Shown: positions 17,392-27,162, numbered from the stretch's first letter. The stretch: DNA of 64,000 nt from an uncultured Opitutales bacterium (GCA_944389885.1 CALXNZ010000001.1:1-64000); one strand, 5' to 3'. Translations and numbers: made by a program. The notes: generated by a model not told the origin, from the letters alone.

Positions 17392-19731
17392 TTATTTTAC
17401 GGAATTCTCCGCAGGTTCCACAATCCGATTCCCCTCTACCACGATTCCCTTTGCGGATTCGTCGGCAAGCACTCCGGGAGACTTCACATTTGGCGTGGAG
17501 ACGTAAGTATTATTTACAATTTTTATATTTGAAGAGCTGAAAACGTAAAACTGCCCGCGATACGGTTTGTTTAACTTTCGGGAAGTCGGATTCTCAAAAA
17601 TATTATCCTTAAAAATCACGTTGCCCGACGACGCTATAAACGCCACCAAACCGTAAGAGTCTTTAAACCTGTTGTTTTCAAAAAGAATATTTTTTAATAT
17701 GGGATAGTTTGTCTGGGCAGTAGAAGGATCGCGCTTAAGATACACTCCCATAAAAATGTCGCGTTCATATCCGTTGTTTGGCATGCCAAAAGGATTCGAC
17801 GAGTCAAAACTGCAATTCCGTACCACGACATTGTCCACGCCTTGCCCCTCGCACCATATATTGAGAGTGTATCCCGTCTCAAATTTCATAGCCCCCATTT
17901 CATTCCGGCGGAATTTACAGTTCTCAATAGTGACGTCGTTGGTTAAGATTAACAACCCGCGGGCTCTGTTGCTATGGAAATAACAGTCCCTTACTATTAC
18001 ATTTTGCGAGCGAAACGCCCTGTTGAAAAGTACGAATCCATCGGTCTTCTGATCCGGCAAATCCTCCTCAAACTCTATGTCCCCGACATTGTTGGCTCTA
18101 TCGACAATATTGCGCGACTTTACCGTGCCTATAAAATTCAAGGGCGCGAATGCGGAATCCCTAAATTCTATTTTGGATCCGACATTGTAGAAGCCTCCGT
18201 TTCCAAAATTGTGGATTCTGATTTTGCGCTTGTCGATTTTCTTACCATAGGAGCAAGGATCGTGTATATTTAGGCAATCGTCCCCTCCCCTTGAAAATTC
18301 GCAACCGAGCAGCTTAAAATACCCTCCGGAGCTCAGAAAGAACAAGTGGTCGGCCGTGCAGGTCATAGGTCTTCTATAAATGTGAGGAACTTTTATGTTT
18401 ACGTTCTTCATCTGCCAGTGATGCTGGTATCCCCTTACATAGAAGGCTGCGCCCCTGCACGAATACACGTTAATATTCTCCAGGGTCAAATGGGTATTGC
18501 TCCAAAAAGCGAATCCGTCCGCGTCATAATAGAAATGTTGCAAGCGGTAATGCTGGCCCAACGGCGGGAAAAATTTATACCCGCAATGTATTCGCAAGAG
18601 ATTCGGTTCCAACCATTCCGTCTTAGGCCCTTTTTCCATAGAACCGTATCCGAATCCCGCTTCAAGACCGTTCTCTATTCCCACAGAATTAGCCTGAATA
18701 TCGTATGGCGACATATGCGCCACGCGGGTGACCTTCCCGTAGAGAGGATAGTGCTTAAATTCAGTAAATCGCACGTCAATCACGCTACCGGAAGGAGTAT
18801 CCTCGACCTTTTCTATTTTTACTATGGCCGCCAACGGATCGTTTTTCCAATCCCAATCCATATTGAAGTTGCGAAATTCACACCTGGTGCAATCCACTAT
18901 GTGAAAGTTGGGCATAATTTTCTTGCGCCTAAAGATAAAAGTCGATCCTCCTCCGTCAAAGGTGAAGTCCGACATTTCGTGGAATAGAATTTCAGCTTCG
19001 TCGAAGAATCTGTATGTTCCCTTTTTTACGTTAAGCCTGGACGCTCCTATATCTTTGCAATGTTTTACGGCTTTCGCCAAAGCCGCGGAGTTGTCGTCGG
19101 AATCCGGACTAACCCCGAAATCAGAAGCCTCGACAACTATTCCCTTCCCCGGGCGGGGAGCGTCTATTTCAAAATCCTCCGAGCCCGACGGCATATTCTC
19201 GATTTTACCCTCAAAAGGTTTTGCGTCCCTCGCGGCAGGATAGAACCTTGTAAAATTCCCCTCGTAGAGTTTTAAATCACGAATTTCGATGCTTGCCCCG
19301 CCGGAAGCCCAAAACATCATGCAATATTTTCTACCGTCCACGGGTACATTGAAACGCAGACTCACATTCTGAAATTCTCCGTCACCGCCGTAAAGGGTAG
19401 TCACGGCTATGTCTGAAAGCGGCGCATATGGATCCGGGCGGACAACAAATTCAAAGCGCTTATTTTTGTCGAAATCTCCAAGGACTTTAACCTTGAATTC
19501 GACGATATACTCCTTGCCGTTTTCAATGCCGGCAAGTGTTGACATGACCGGTTGAAAATATTTTTCCGGACCCGCCGTAAATTTTAAGAGCCCGTTATCC
19601 ATTTTGGAATTTGGAGACAACCAACATTTCTCGGCGGAGATGCCGTCAAATACCAACTTTCCCTCTGAATAAGCCGATCCTATTGGAAGCAAAAGCGCCG
19701 CCAATAAAAATATAAATTTAACAAATGCCAT
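17392..19731 (-). CDS. Secreted right-handed beta-helix protein, GH110-like candidate
   Basis: Exported protein of 779 aa with signal peptide (MAFVKFIFLLAALLLPIGSAYS). About residues 25-160 look like a carbohydrate-binding jelly roll. The rest is a parallel beta-helix starting with DFGVSPDSDDNSAALAKAV, the typical entry of pectate-lyase-like glycosidases, and running through repeats of N-V, V-I-F-K-D-N and similar coils. G-G-D-D-C-L-N-I-H near the middle resembles the catalytic-loop region of GH110 alpha-galactosidases, but other helix families (GH28, PL) share the start motif. Substrate is unknown. It starts 81 bp after pyrE, same strand. Confidence 0.7.
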   Translation of the reverse strand: MAFVKFIFLLAALLLPIGSAYSEGKLVFDGISAEKCWLSPNSKMDNGLLKFTAGPEKYFQPVMSTLAGIENGKEYIVEFKVKVLGDFDKNKRFEFVVRPDPYAPLSDIAVTTLYGGDGEFQNVSLRFNVPVDGRKYCMMFWASGGASIEIRDLKLYEGNFTRFYPAARDAKPFEGKIENMPSGSEDFEIDAPRPGKGIVVEASDFGVSPDSDDNSAALAKAVKHCKDIGASRLNVKKGTYRFFDEAEILFHEMSDFTFDGGGSTFIFRRKKIMPNFHIVDCTRCEFRNFNMDWDWKNDPLAAIVKIEKVEDTPSGSVIDVRFTEFKHYPLYGKVTRVAHMSPYDIQANSVGIENGLEAGFGYGSMEKGPKTEWLEPNLLRIHCGYKFFPPLGQHYRLQHFYYDADGFAFWSNTHLTLENINVYSCRGAAFYVRGYQHHWQMKNVNIKVPHIYRRPMTCTADHLFFLSSGGYFKLLGCEFSRGGDDCLNIHDPCSYGKKIDKRKIRIHNFGNGGFYNVGSKIEFRDSAFAPLNFIGTVKSRNIVDRANNVGDIEFEEDLPDQKTDGFVLFNRAFRSQNVIVRDCYFHSNRARGLLILTNDVTIENCKFRRNEMGAMKFETGYTLNIWCEGQGVDNVVVRNCSFDSSNPFGMPNNGYERDIFMGVYLKRDPSTAQTNYPILKNILFENNRFKDSYGLVAFIASSGNVIFKDNIFENPTSRKLNKPYRGQFYVFSSSNIKIVNNTYVSTPNVKSPGVLADESAKGIVVEGNRIVEPAENSVK

Positions 19732-19812
19732 AATGGCGACAATTTAGAAATAACAAACTAAAAGCGTCAATGGCAAAAGGCGCAATTTGGTATAAAATAC
19801 GCAAAAACGCAA

Positions 19813-20382
19813 TTACGAGCCGGGGTGTACGGCTTCAATCTTTTTCAATTCGTCCGGAATTTTATCGGGCTCGTAAGTCGGAAACGAAAATTCGAGCAAA
19901 CTGATGCAGGGACACTCAAAATGCGCCTTTCCCGAGCTTCTATCCACGAGAACTGCCACTGCCACGGGTATGCCCCCCTTTGATTTTACTATATCTATAC
20001 ACTCTTGAACCCTGCCTCCGCGGGTTATCACGTCTTCTGCTATGAGTATTTTTTCTCCTTCGGAGATTTTGAAATTGCGGCGCAAAACAAGGTTTCCGTC
20101 CTGTTTTTCAGCGAATATAAAACGCTTTTTCAGTTGGCGCGCAAGTTCCTGTCCAAGCACCAGCCCACCCATAGCCGGAGACAACACGGTGGCGCAATCC
20201 AAACCATCGAGCTTTTTGACGAGCATACCCACAAGCTCCTCGACCCTGTCCATGCGTTCGCAAACGCGGGCGCATTGAAAAAAGTGGCCGCTGTGGAGGC
20301 CGCTGCGAAGAATGAAGTGCCCTTCCATAAGAGCCCCTGTTTCTCTAAATATTTCTAAAATTTTTTCGTCGTCTTTATTCAT
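19813..20382 (-). CDS. pyrE: Orotate phosphoribosyltransferase
   Basis: Forms orotidine monophosphate from orotate and PRPP in pyrimidine synthesis. The 189-aa cytoplasmic protein has the PRPP-binding motif I-L-I-A-E-D-V-I-T-R-G-G, the SPAMGG loop, and RSGLHSGHFFQC near the N-terminus (about 22-33) as in PyrE. Last biosynthetic gene of the leftward dapL-purU-nudix-pyrE run, 20 bp after the nudix stop. Confidence 0.93.
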   Translation of the reverse strand: MNKDDEKILEIFRETGALMEGHFILRSGLHSGHFFQCARVCERMDRVEELVGMLVKKLDGLDCATVLSPAMGGLVLGQELARQLKKRFIFAEKQDGNLVLRRNFKISEGEKILIAEDVITRGGRVQECIDIVKSKGGIPVAVAVLVDRSSGKAHFECPCISLLEFSFPTYEPDKIPDELKKIEAVHPGS

Positions 20383-20402
20383 ATTATGCTGTTTTTCGAG
20401 AT

Positions 20403-20897
20403 TTATTGAGAGTCTTCTTCAATGAAATATTTTAAGGTTTCGCGGCAATCCGCCCTCAAAACCGTAAATCCGGATTCGCAACGCTTCTTCCATATGCTCC
20501 AAAATATTTTTCTATCGGTTTCGGGAATTTCCAAAGAATCGATTTCCGATTCCGAAAAAAGGCCGAACTTCCCCTCTATTATGGATTTTGGCAATTCGCA
20601 TATGCGCTTTCCGCAGTCGAATAAAAACATCAGCCAATGGGAACTTCCCTCATAACCTTTTTCGCTCACCATAGAAAACAAATGCAAATCAGACTCGCAT
20701 ATGTGCAAACCTATTTCTTCACCGACCTCCCTTACGGCACACTCAAACGGAGACTCGCCCTTAGCCATCTCGAGTTTTCCGCCTATCGGGCTCCAAAGCC
20801 CCTTATTCGGCTCTTTGGCCCTTGATATAAGAAGATGCCTTCCGCGGACGTCGCGAACGAACACAAGCACGCTGATTTTGAAAGGAAGTTCGCCCAT
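20403..20897 (-). CDS. NUDIX hydrolase
   Basis: Hydrolyses a nucleoside diphosphate linked to another moiety. The 164-aa protein contains a Nudix box: G-G-K-L-E, then G-E-S-P-F-E-C-A-V-R-E-V-G-E-E-I-G-L with the R-E-x-x-E-E-x-G metal-binding core. The first half has about two extra residues compared with the textbook GX5E spacing. Substrate cannot be told from sequence; the MutT-like opening suggests an oxidised nucleotide. It starts 6 bp after purU. Confidence 0.85.
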   Translation of the reverse strand: MGELPFKISVLVFVRDVRGRHLLISRAKEPNKGLWSPIGGKLEMAKGESPFECAVREVGEEIGLHICESDLHLFSMVSEKGYEGSSHWLMFLFDCGKRICELPKSIIEGKFGLFSESEIDSLEIPETDRKIFWSIWKKRCESGFTVLRADCRETLKYFIEEDSQ

Positions 20898-20903
20898 CGC
20901 ACA

Positions 20904-21761
20904 TCAATCGAATATAACGGTTTTATTCTTATAAGTCAAAATTCTGCCCTCTATATGCCAACGCACCGCATTCGCAAGAACAGAACGCTCAAGTTCCCTG
21001 CCCTTGCGCATGAGATCCTCGACGCTGTTGCGGTGGCTGACGGTAGCCACGGCTTGGGCTATAATTGGCCCCTCGTCGAGCTGTTCGGTGGCGTAGTGGG
21101 CCGTGGCTCCTATTATCTTAACGCCTCTCTCGTAGGCCTTGTGGTACGGGCGCGCTCCGGCAAAAGCCGGGAGAAAGCTATGGTGGATATTTATCACCGG
21201 ACAATTGCAGTCGGCGAGAAATTTTGAGCTTAATATCTGCATGTATCGCGCCATCACTATAAGTTCGGCGCCGCTTTCTTTTATTATGCGCACCTGCTCC
21301 GACTCAACCTCGCCCTTAGTTTCCGGGGTTATCGGGGTGTAGTGGTAATCCAGCCCGTAAATACTGCTCATCTGGCGCAACTTTTCATGGTTTGAAACCA
21401 CGCAAGAAATATCGCATTTAAGTTCCCCGCTTCTGCATCGCAATACGATATCGCTAAAGCAATGCTCAAAATTCGACACCATTAGGGCTATCTTGGGGCG
21501 GGCGCTCGAACGTATAAGTTTGGCTTCCATTCCCAGATCGAAGGAAACCATTTCCTCAAATAGGCGCATCTCGGATTCAACGTCTCCGGCGGGAATCCAT
21601 TCAAGCCTTTGGAAAAATATGCCCTCTTGAGTATCTCTATGTTGGTCGGCATGGAGAATGTTTCCGCCGCGGGCATATATCCAACCCGCCACATGCGCTA
21701 CAAGCCCCGCCCTGTCCCTGCCGTGCAAAAGGGCTATAATACTTTCTTCTTCAGATTTCAT
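20904..21761 (-). CDS. purU: Formyltetrahydrofolate deformylase
   Basis: Releases formate from 10-formyl-THF, balancing one-carbon pools. The 285-aa protein has an N-terminal ACT domain (about 5-80, G-R-D-R-A-G-L-V-A) and a C-terminal formyltransferase-fold domain with MARYMQILS, NIHHSFLPAF and the catalytic H-Y-A-T-E-Q-L-D-E-G-P-I-I-Q/A motif. Six bp after dapL. A FocA-type formate channel gene lies further along at 29255. Confidence 0.95.
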   Translation of the reverse strand: MKSEEESIIALLHGRDRAGLVAHVAGWIYARGGNILHADQHRDTQEGIFFQRLEWIPAGDVESEMRLFEEMVSFDLGMEAKLIRSSARPKIALMVSNFEHCFSDIVLRCRSGELKCDISCVVSNHEKLRQMSSIYGLDYHYTPITPETKGEVESEQVRIIKESGAELIVMARYMQILSSKFLADCNCPVINIHHSFLPAFAGARPYHKAYERGVKIIGATAHYATEQLDEGPIIAQAVATVSHRNSVEDLMRKGRELERSVLANAVRWHIEGRILTYKNKTVIFD

Positions 21762-21767
21762 ACATTA

Positions 21768-23012
21768 TCAGAATTCGTAGGAGAATGAGCCCATACGGCG
21801 CTTTATCTCGGCTACAGCCTCCCTTTCGGCGTCCAAACCGTGGGCCTCAAAGGTGACTGAAAACCTTACAAACGCGCCGGCATCGTCCCACGGCACTGTG
21901 CTTATCAACAGTTCAGTTATCATCCACTGCGAAAAATCCTCGCCTGTTTTAAACTCCGTGCGGACTCCGTCGCTGGAAATTGCCGCTTTTGGAGCGGGCA
22001 TATACAGATAGAAACTGGCGTCCGGCTTGCGCGGATTAAATCCCATAGATTTCAGCTCGCCCGCGAGCAAATCCATTCTGCGCGAATATTTTGCGGCAAT
22101 TTCCCGGGTTATTGAAGGCTTCTCCAAGCCCTTTGAGGCCGCGTGTTGAATTGCCAAGAACTGGCCGGAATCGGTATTGTCTTTCACGTCGCCGTAGGCC
22201 TTTACCATAAGGGGATTACCGCAGACCCAGCCGATTCTCCAGCCTGTCATATTATGGCTTTTGGAAAGCGAATGAAGCTCCACGGCCACATCCTTGGCGC
22301 CCTCAACCTGAAGTATAGACATCGCATTCCCGCTAAAGCTCAACGAAGCGTAGGCCGCGTCGGAAATCACTACGATTTTATTCTTTTTTGCGAAGGCCAC
22401 AAGCTTCTCATAAAATTCGCGTGTCGCGCTGGCTCCTGTAGGATTGTTAGGATAATTAACCACGATTGTCTTAGCGCGCCTGAGTACATCTTCCGGAATG
22501 GAATCGAGATCCGGAAGGAATCCGTTTTCCTCGGAAAGCTTTACGTTATAAACTTCCCCTCCCAAATATTTGGCATGGGTGCCAAATACGGGATACCCCG
22601 GAACGGTCATTATGGCGACGTCCCCGGGATTTATAAAGCAAGACGGAAGAATGCTCAAGGCCGCCTTGGACCCCATTGAATGCAAGATTTCCGTATCGGG
22701 ATCAATATCCACGCCGAATACGGCTTTCATATATGAAGCCGCCGCCTTTTTAAATTCAGCCCCCCCGTTGTCGGCATACCCGCGGTTTGCAGGATTTTTC
22801 GCGCCTTCATAAAGGGCTTCCACTACTTCCGGAAAAGCCATTTCGTCGGGCTCTCCCACACCCATATCTATGAGCTTTAAGTGGGGTTTGGCTGCCCTGG
22901 CGGCCGCTTTTGCGCGCTTTATCTTTTCAAATTTGTAAATTGCGTTGCTCTTGCCGTAGTTCGCTCCGCCGATTCTCTCGGCGAACAGACCTTGAATATA
23001 TGAATCGCTCAT
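21768..23012 (-). CDS. dapL: LL-diaminopimelate aminotransferase
   Basis: PLP enzyme converting tetrahydrodipicolinate directly to LL-diaminopimelate for lysine and peptidoglycan. The 414-aa fold-type I aminotransferase shows GVGEPDEMAFP, N-Y-P-N-N-P-T-G, and the PLP lysine in S-L-S-K-S-H-N-M-T-G-W-R-I-G, a DapL signature. Start chosen at ATG 23012 (MSDSYIQGLF); the frame stays open to 23645 but that extension is antisense to panC and not protein-like. The DapL route is typical of Chlamydiae and related PVC bacteria. Divergent from panC. Confidence 0.9.
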   Translation of the reverse strand: MSDSYIQGLFAERIGGANYGKSNAIYKFEKIKRAKAAARAAKPHLKLIDMGVGEPDEMAFPEVVEALYEGAKNPANRGYADNGGAEFKKAAASYMKAVFGVDIDPDTEILHSMGSKAALSILPSCFINPGDVAIMTVPGYPVFGTHAKYLGGEVYNVKLSEENGFLPDLDSIPEDVLRRAKTIVVNYPNNPTGASATREFYEKLVAFAKKNKIVVISDAAYASLSFSGNAMSILQVEGAKDVAVELHSLSKSHNMTGWRIGWVCGNPLMVKAYGDVKDNTDSGQFLAIQHAASKGLEKPSITREIAAKYSRRMDLLAGELKSMGFNPRKPDASFYLYMPAPKAAISSDGVRTEFKTGEDFSQWMITELLISTVPWDDAGAFVRFSVTFEAHGLDAEREAVAEIKRRMGSFSYEF

Positions 23013-23082
23013 CTTTTTAATAGGTTGATTTTTCCTGAAAAATACTGAAGATACCAAGAAATAAGTTATGGGGGTAAAATCA

Positions 23083-23922
23083 ATGAAAATAATAAGGTCG
23101 CCAAAAGAAATGGCAGAATTTGCCAAAGAGCTTAAAGCCAATTCCCAAAAAATAACGCTGGTTCCTACAATGGGAGCTTTGCATGAGGGACATTTAAGCC
23201 TCGTAAAGAAAGCCAAAGAAGAAGGCGGAATATGTGTTGTGTCGATATTTGTAAACCCGACGCAATTTGGCCCTAACGAAGACTTTGCCAAATATCCGCG
23301 CCAACTCGAATCCGATTTCAAGGCCTGCGAGAACGAAGGAGCGGACGTCGTGTTTGCCCCGTCGGCAGAAGACATATACGCCCCCGACTTCTCAACATAT
23401 GTAAACGAAGAAACTATAAGCGCCAATCTCTGCGGCAAATCGCGGCCAAAACACTTCAGGGGAGTGACCACTGTCCTCACAATACTTTTTAACATTGTAA
23501 AGCCAGATGTAGCCATATTCGGCGAGAAAGACGCACAACAAGTTTCCGTGGTAAAGCGCATGGTGCGCGACTTGTTCATGGATACAGAAATAAAGACGGT
23601 TCCGATATACCGCGAAGAAAGCGGGCTGGCCATGAGTTCCCGCAACCGCTATATGGATCCTCTCGAACGCAAAGGGGCCGCCCGCATTTACAAGGCGCTC
23701 TGCGAAGGCAAGAGAATATCGGATTCAGGTTGCACTAATGTCGATAGAATAAAAGCCGCCGTAATCAACTCCGTTTCAAACGCCAAAACGCGCGTAATAT
23801 ACGTTGAGATAGTCGATTCCGAAACATCGCTTCCAATATCGGAAGTCGTGCCCGGCAAGAGCAGAATATCAATGGCCGTATGGTACGGACAAATAAGGCT
23901 TATCGACAATATTCTCATTTAA
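23083..23922 (+). CDS. panC: Pantothenate synthetase
   Basis: Condenses pantoate and beta-alanine with ATP. The 279-aa protein has the HIGH-like nucleotide motif T-M-G-A-L-H-E-G-H-L-S-L, F-V-N-P-T-Q-F-G-P, and the Y-R-E-E-S-G-L-A-M-S-S-R-N-R-Y active-site strand. ATG 23083 is preferred because GGGGGT lies eight bases upstream; ATG 23068 is in frame and would add five residues. First gene of the rightward panC-nadB-apt operon. Confidence 0.95.
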   Translation: MKIIRSPKEMAEFAKELKANSQKITLVPTMGALHEGHLSLVKKAKEEGGICVVSIFVNPTQFGPNEDFAKYPRQLESDFKACENEGADVVFAPSAEDIYAPDFSTYVNEETISANLCGKSRPKHFRGVTTVLTILFNIVKPDVAIFGEKDAQQVSVVKRMVRDLFMDTEIKTVPIYREESGLAMSSRNRYMDPLERKGAARIYKALCEGKRISDSGCTNVDRIKAAVINSVSNAKTRVIYVEIVDSETSLPISEVVPGKSRISMAVWYGQIRLIDNILI

Positions 23923-23973
23923 AAAATCCAAACGGAACAAATACCGTCTGGGAACAATAAAAATCAAACGCAA

Positions 23974-25569
23974 ATGAAATTCGACATAGTAGTAGTCGGA
24001 AGCGGAATAGCCGGACTGAGTTTTGCCCTAAAATCCGCGAAGCTTGGACATAAGGTGGCCGTTATAACAAAAAAAGAACGCTCCGACACAAATACAAACC
24101 ATGCGCAGGGCGGCATAGCCAGCGTAATGAGCAAGACCGACGATTTTGAGTCGCACGTCCGCGACACCCTCATAGCCGGCGACGGACTTTGCCATGAAGA
24201 TGCCGTAAGGGAGATAGTCCGTTCAGGGCCGCGCGAAATTACAAACTTGATAGAAGAAGGCGTAAAGTTTACCAGCCTTGAAGACGGTTCTCCCGCGCTC
24301 GGCAGGGAGGGCGGACATTCGCAGCGCAGAATACTCCACGTCAAAGACTATACCGGAAGGGCCATAGAGGAAGCCCTGCTAAAATCCGTTGAGGGGAATC
24401 CGAACATTACCATTTTTGAACACCACTTTGCCATAGATTTAATCACCGAATCCAAGGCAAAAAGTTTTATTCACGGCGGGGAAGACAAGATAGTGGGGCT
24501 CTATGTCTTCGATACGAAAAACAGCTCTGTAAAGACTTTCCAAACATCGGTGGTAATGCTCGCCACAGGAGGCACAGGCTGCGTGTATCTATATACGACC
24601 AATCCACAGATAGCCACCGGAGACGGCATAGCCATGGCGTATAGGGCCGGAGCGGAAGTAGCCAATCTTGAATTTATACAATTCCACCCCACTGCCCTCT
24701 ACACAAGCGAAGGTGACAGATTTCTAATATCGGAGGCTGTCAGGGGAGAGGGAGCCGTCTTGCGGAATGCCAAAGGGGAAGCCTTTATGGGCAAATATGA
24801 CGCCCGAAAAGATTTGGCTCCGCGCGATATAGTGGCAAGAGCCATAGACAGCGAGATGAAAAGGCTTGGTTCCCCCCACGTATGGCTTGACATCACCCAC
24901 CGCAGCGCAGAAGAGCTGAAAAACCGTTTTCCACAAATTTACGACCATTGCATGGGGCTTGGCATAGACATTTCTAAAGACTATATGCCCGTTGTTCCGG
25001 CAGCCCACTATATGTGCGGAGGGGTTCGCACAAAGCTTGACGCTTCAACGTCGATAAGGGGGCTTTACGCCTGCGGAGAAGTAGCATGTACGGGATTGCA
25101 CGGAGCCAATAGATTGGCGAGCAACTCGCTGCTTGAAGCGGTAGTGCTGTCAAGCAACGCCGCAAAATCCGTCGACGAGTATTTGCGCGAAAATAAAGAT
25201 ACTCTACACGAGGTTCCCCTGTGGAGAGACGGAGACTTGCGCAATTCCGACGAGCGCGTAATACTGCAACACAATATGGGCGAACTGCGCAGGACTATGT
25301 GGGACTACGTCGGCATAGTCCGCACCACAAAACGCCTTGAAAGAGCCCTCAACCGCCTCCAAAACCTGCATAGGGAAATCGACGAATACTATTGGAACTT
25401 CAAAGTGGAACCCGATCTCATAGAACTGCGCAACGAAGTTCTCGTGGCAATACTCATAATAAAGTCAGCCCTTTCGCGCCATGAGAGCCGCGGTTTGCAC
25501 TACACTTTGGACTTCCCCGAAAAGTCGCCGAATATTCGGGATACAATACTGCATAAGGAAACATTCTGA
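23974..25569 (+). CDS. nadB: L-aspartate oxidase
   Basis: FAD enzyme making iminoaspartate for NAD synthesis; under anoxia fumarate can be its acceptor. The 531-aa protein starts with the FAD dinucleotide fold V-V-G-S-G-I-A-G-L, then NHAQGGIAS, the active-site GREGGHSQRRI and HPTALY, and YMCGGVRTKLDASTSIRGLYACGE before the C-terminal helical domain. Full length. 51 bp after panC, 21 bp before apt. nadA/nadC are not in the window. Confidence 0.95.
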   Translation: MKFDIVVVGSGIAGLSFALKSAKLGHKVAVITKKERSDTNTNHAQGGIASVMSKTDDFESHVRDTLIAGDGLCHEDAVREIVRSGPREITNLIEEGVKFTSLEDGSPALGREGGHSQRRILHVKDYTGRAIEEALLKSVEGNPNITIFEHHFAIDLITESKAKSFIHGGEDKIVGLYVFDTKNSSVKTFQTSVVMLATGGTGCVYLYTTNPQIATGDGIAMAYRAGAEVANLEFIQFHPTALYTSEGDRFLISEAVRGEGAVLRNAKGEAFMGKYDARKDLAPRDIVARAIDSEMKRLGSPHVWLDITHRSAEELKNRFPQIYDHCMGLGIDISKDYMPVVPAAHYMCGGVRTKLDASTSIRGLYACGEVACTGLHGANRLASNSLLEAVVLSSNAAKSVDEYLRENKDTLHEVPLWRDGDLRNSDERVILQHNMGELRRTMWDYVGIVRTTKRLERALNRLQNLHREIDEYYWNFKVEPDLIELRNEVLVAILIIKSALSRHESRGLHYTLDFPEKSPNIRDTILHKETF

Positions 25570-25590
25570 CATTAAAATTTCGCATAAGAA

Positions 25591-26103
25591 ATGGATCTGC
25601 AAAAACTCATAAAAGAAATCCCCGATTTTCCTAAAAAAGGAATAGTATTTATGGATATAACTCCGATTATGGCAAATCCATCGGCCTACGCTTACGCAAT
25701 AGAAAAGATGGCCGATATGATTTCCGCGCATAAACCGGATAAACTTTTAGCCACGGAATCGCGAGGATTCTTTTTTGGCCCTCCGATAGCTTTAAAGCTT
25801 GGAATACCATTCATTCCTATACGCAAAAAAGGCAAGCTGCCGAGGGAAACGATTGACGTTTCCTACCAGCTTGAATACGGCACGGACACAATCTGCGTGC
25901 ACAGCCAGGATATCTCCGCCGGCGACAGGCTTGCGCTGCTCGACGACATACTCGCCACTGGAGGCACTGCCGAAGCCATGTGCAAGCTTGCCAAGAGCGC
26001 CGGAGCCGACATTGCCTGCTGCGCATTTTTTATGGAACTTGGATTTCTGCACGGCAGAAAGCGCCTCAACGGAATAAATATTGAATCCGTATTCGTATAT
26101 TGA
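25591..26103 (+). CDS. apt: Adenine phosphoribosyltransferase
   Basis: Salvages adenine to AMP with PRPP. The 170-aa length is typical. PRPP motif A-L-L-D-D-I-L-A-T-G-G-T-A and the ESRGFFFGPPIA loop identify it. Its TGA stop overlaps the ATG of the next gene (TGATG), so translation is coupled. Confidence 0.95.
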   Translation: MDLQKLIKEIPDFPKKGIVFMDITPIMANPSAYAYAIEKMADMISAHKPDKLLATESRGFFFGPPIALKLGIPFIPIRKKGKLPRETIDVSYQLEYGTDTICVHSQDISAGDRLALLDDILATGGTAEAMCKLAKSAGADIACCAFFMELGFLHGRKRLNGINIESVFVY

Positions 26104-26441
26104 TGAAACCACTCGTTCCCATAGCCCTTTTAACGCTTGCAAATGTGTTCATGATGTTTGCCTGGTACGGACATCTGAAGTTCAAATCTGCACCCTTGTG
26201 CATAGTGATAGTTGTGAGCTGGTCCATAGCGTTTTTTGAGTACTGCCTACAAGTACCCGCTAACCGTTTGGGCAACCAATATTTTTCGACAGCGCAGCTC
26301 AAAACCATACAGGAAGTAATAACGCTCGTAGTATTTGCGCTGTTTTCAGTGTTGTACCTGCGGGAAGAATTCAAATGGAACTATGCCGTTGGATTCGCTT
26401 TTATTGCCTTGGGCGCATTTTTTGTTTTCAAAAAATTCTAA
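26103..26441 (+). CDS. DUF486 family membrane protein
   Basis: A 112-aa protein of four predicted transmembrane helices with the DUF486 pattern: T-L-A-N-V-F-M-M-F-A-W-Y-G-H at the start, WSIAFFEYCLQVPANRLG, and QLKTIQEVITL followed by F-A-L-F-S-V-L-Y-L. The family is related to small drug/metabolite transporters; function is not established. Start is ATG 26103 overlapping the apt stop, not the TTG three bases upstream. Confidence 0.85.
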   Translation: MKPLVPIALLTLANVFMMFAWYGHLKFKSAPLCIVIVVSWSIAFFEYCLQVPANRLGNQYFSTAQLKTIQEVITLVVFALFSVLYLREEFKWNYAVGFAFIALGAFFVFKKF

Positions 26442-26492
26442 AATGTGCAATAAAGTCTCCAGTACAACCGCACTAACAACACATACCCTAAT

Positions 26493-26867
26493 ATGAAAAA
26501 TATATTCTCCATATTTTGCCTATCGCTTCTATGCATAGTGTGCTCATCTTGCATAACAACTACTATGAACAGCATAGAAAGAGGCAAAAGCGGCGATACG
26601 AAAATCGTTTACGACAATCTCGGCATGAACGCCGCTACCCTCCATTCGAGGCTCTTAAACGCATTCAATGTCAGAAAATGGACAATTACAGACTCTGGCA
26701 ATCCCGTGAAGGCAAATATACAAACTAAAGGACAAAACGCCAAGGCTGTAGTCACCGTCAGCGATAACAAGCTTGAATTTGAAACTGCAGGTTCTACCGC
26801 ATTCGACAAGCCTTATGTTCCGATACGCTATGTCGACTTCATTATGAAATCCGTCAGGAACCCATAA
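26493..26867 (+). CDS. Small lipoprotein, unknown function
   Basis: A 124-aa protein with a lipoprotein signal (MKNIFSIFCLSLLCIVCSSC, lipid Cys20). The mature part is mixed alpha/beta with no motif I recognise. It lies 51 bp after the DUF486 gene and may end the operon. Confidence 0.6.
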   Translation: MKNIFSIFCLSLLCIVCSSCITTTMNSIERGKSGDTKIVYDNLGMNAATLHSRLLNAFNVRKWTITDSGNPVKANIQTKGQNAKAVVTVSDNKLEFETAGSTAFDKPYVPIRYVDFIMKSVRNP

Positions 26868-27162
26868 TGGAATCTATCTTGAAATTCTCTAGAATTCTAT
26901 AGCTTTACACTTTAATGTATCCGCATTAAAGAGTGAGGTAGAATGGAATCATTCTACTTGGTTGGAGTTGCCTGCTTGCATTTGTATGTCGGCGGTATAA
27001 TTGCGCATAATATTGTACGATTAAAACTTCGCCCCTTCCCCTATTCAATAGGACAGCTTACATTTCCGCATTGGGAAAAAACTACCAATTTTAATTTTCG
27101 ACTTCCCAAGCGTTTCAGAAAGGGGTCTCTTCAAGCTATATGGGGAAGCTGCCAAAAAGCGG
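26868..27162. other. Intergenic region with two stacked hairpins
   Basis: Two close inverted repeats: CTTTAATG / CATTAAAG (26910-26931) and GTAGAATG / CATTCTAC (26938-26957). Neither has a T run, so they are not ordinary terminators. A 78-codon frame starts at 26943 inside the second hairpin with GAGGT before it, but its sequence is not protein-like. Confidence 0.4.

Noticed and set aside
23013-23645. N-terminal extension of the dapL frame (about 210 residues)
   Set aside because: It is the antisense of panC, a strongly supported gene, and DapL with ATG 23012 has the normal length.
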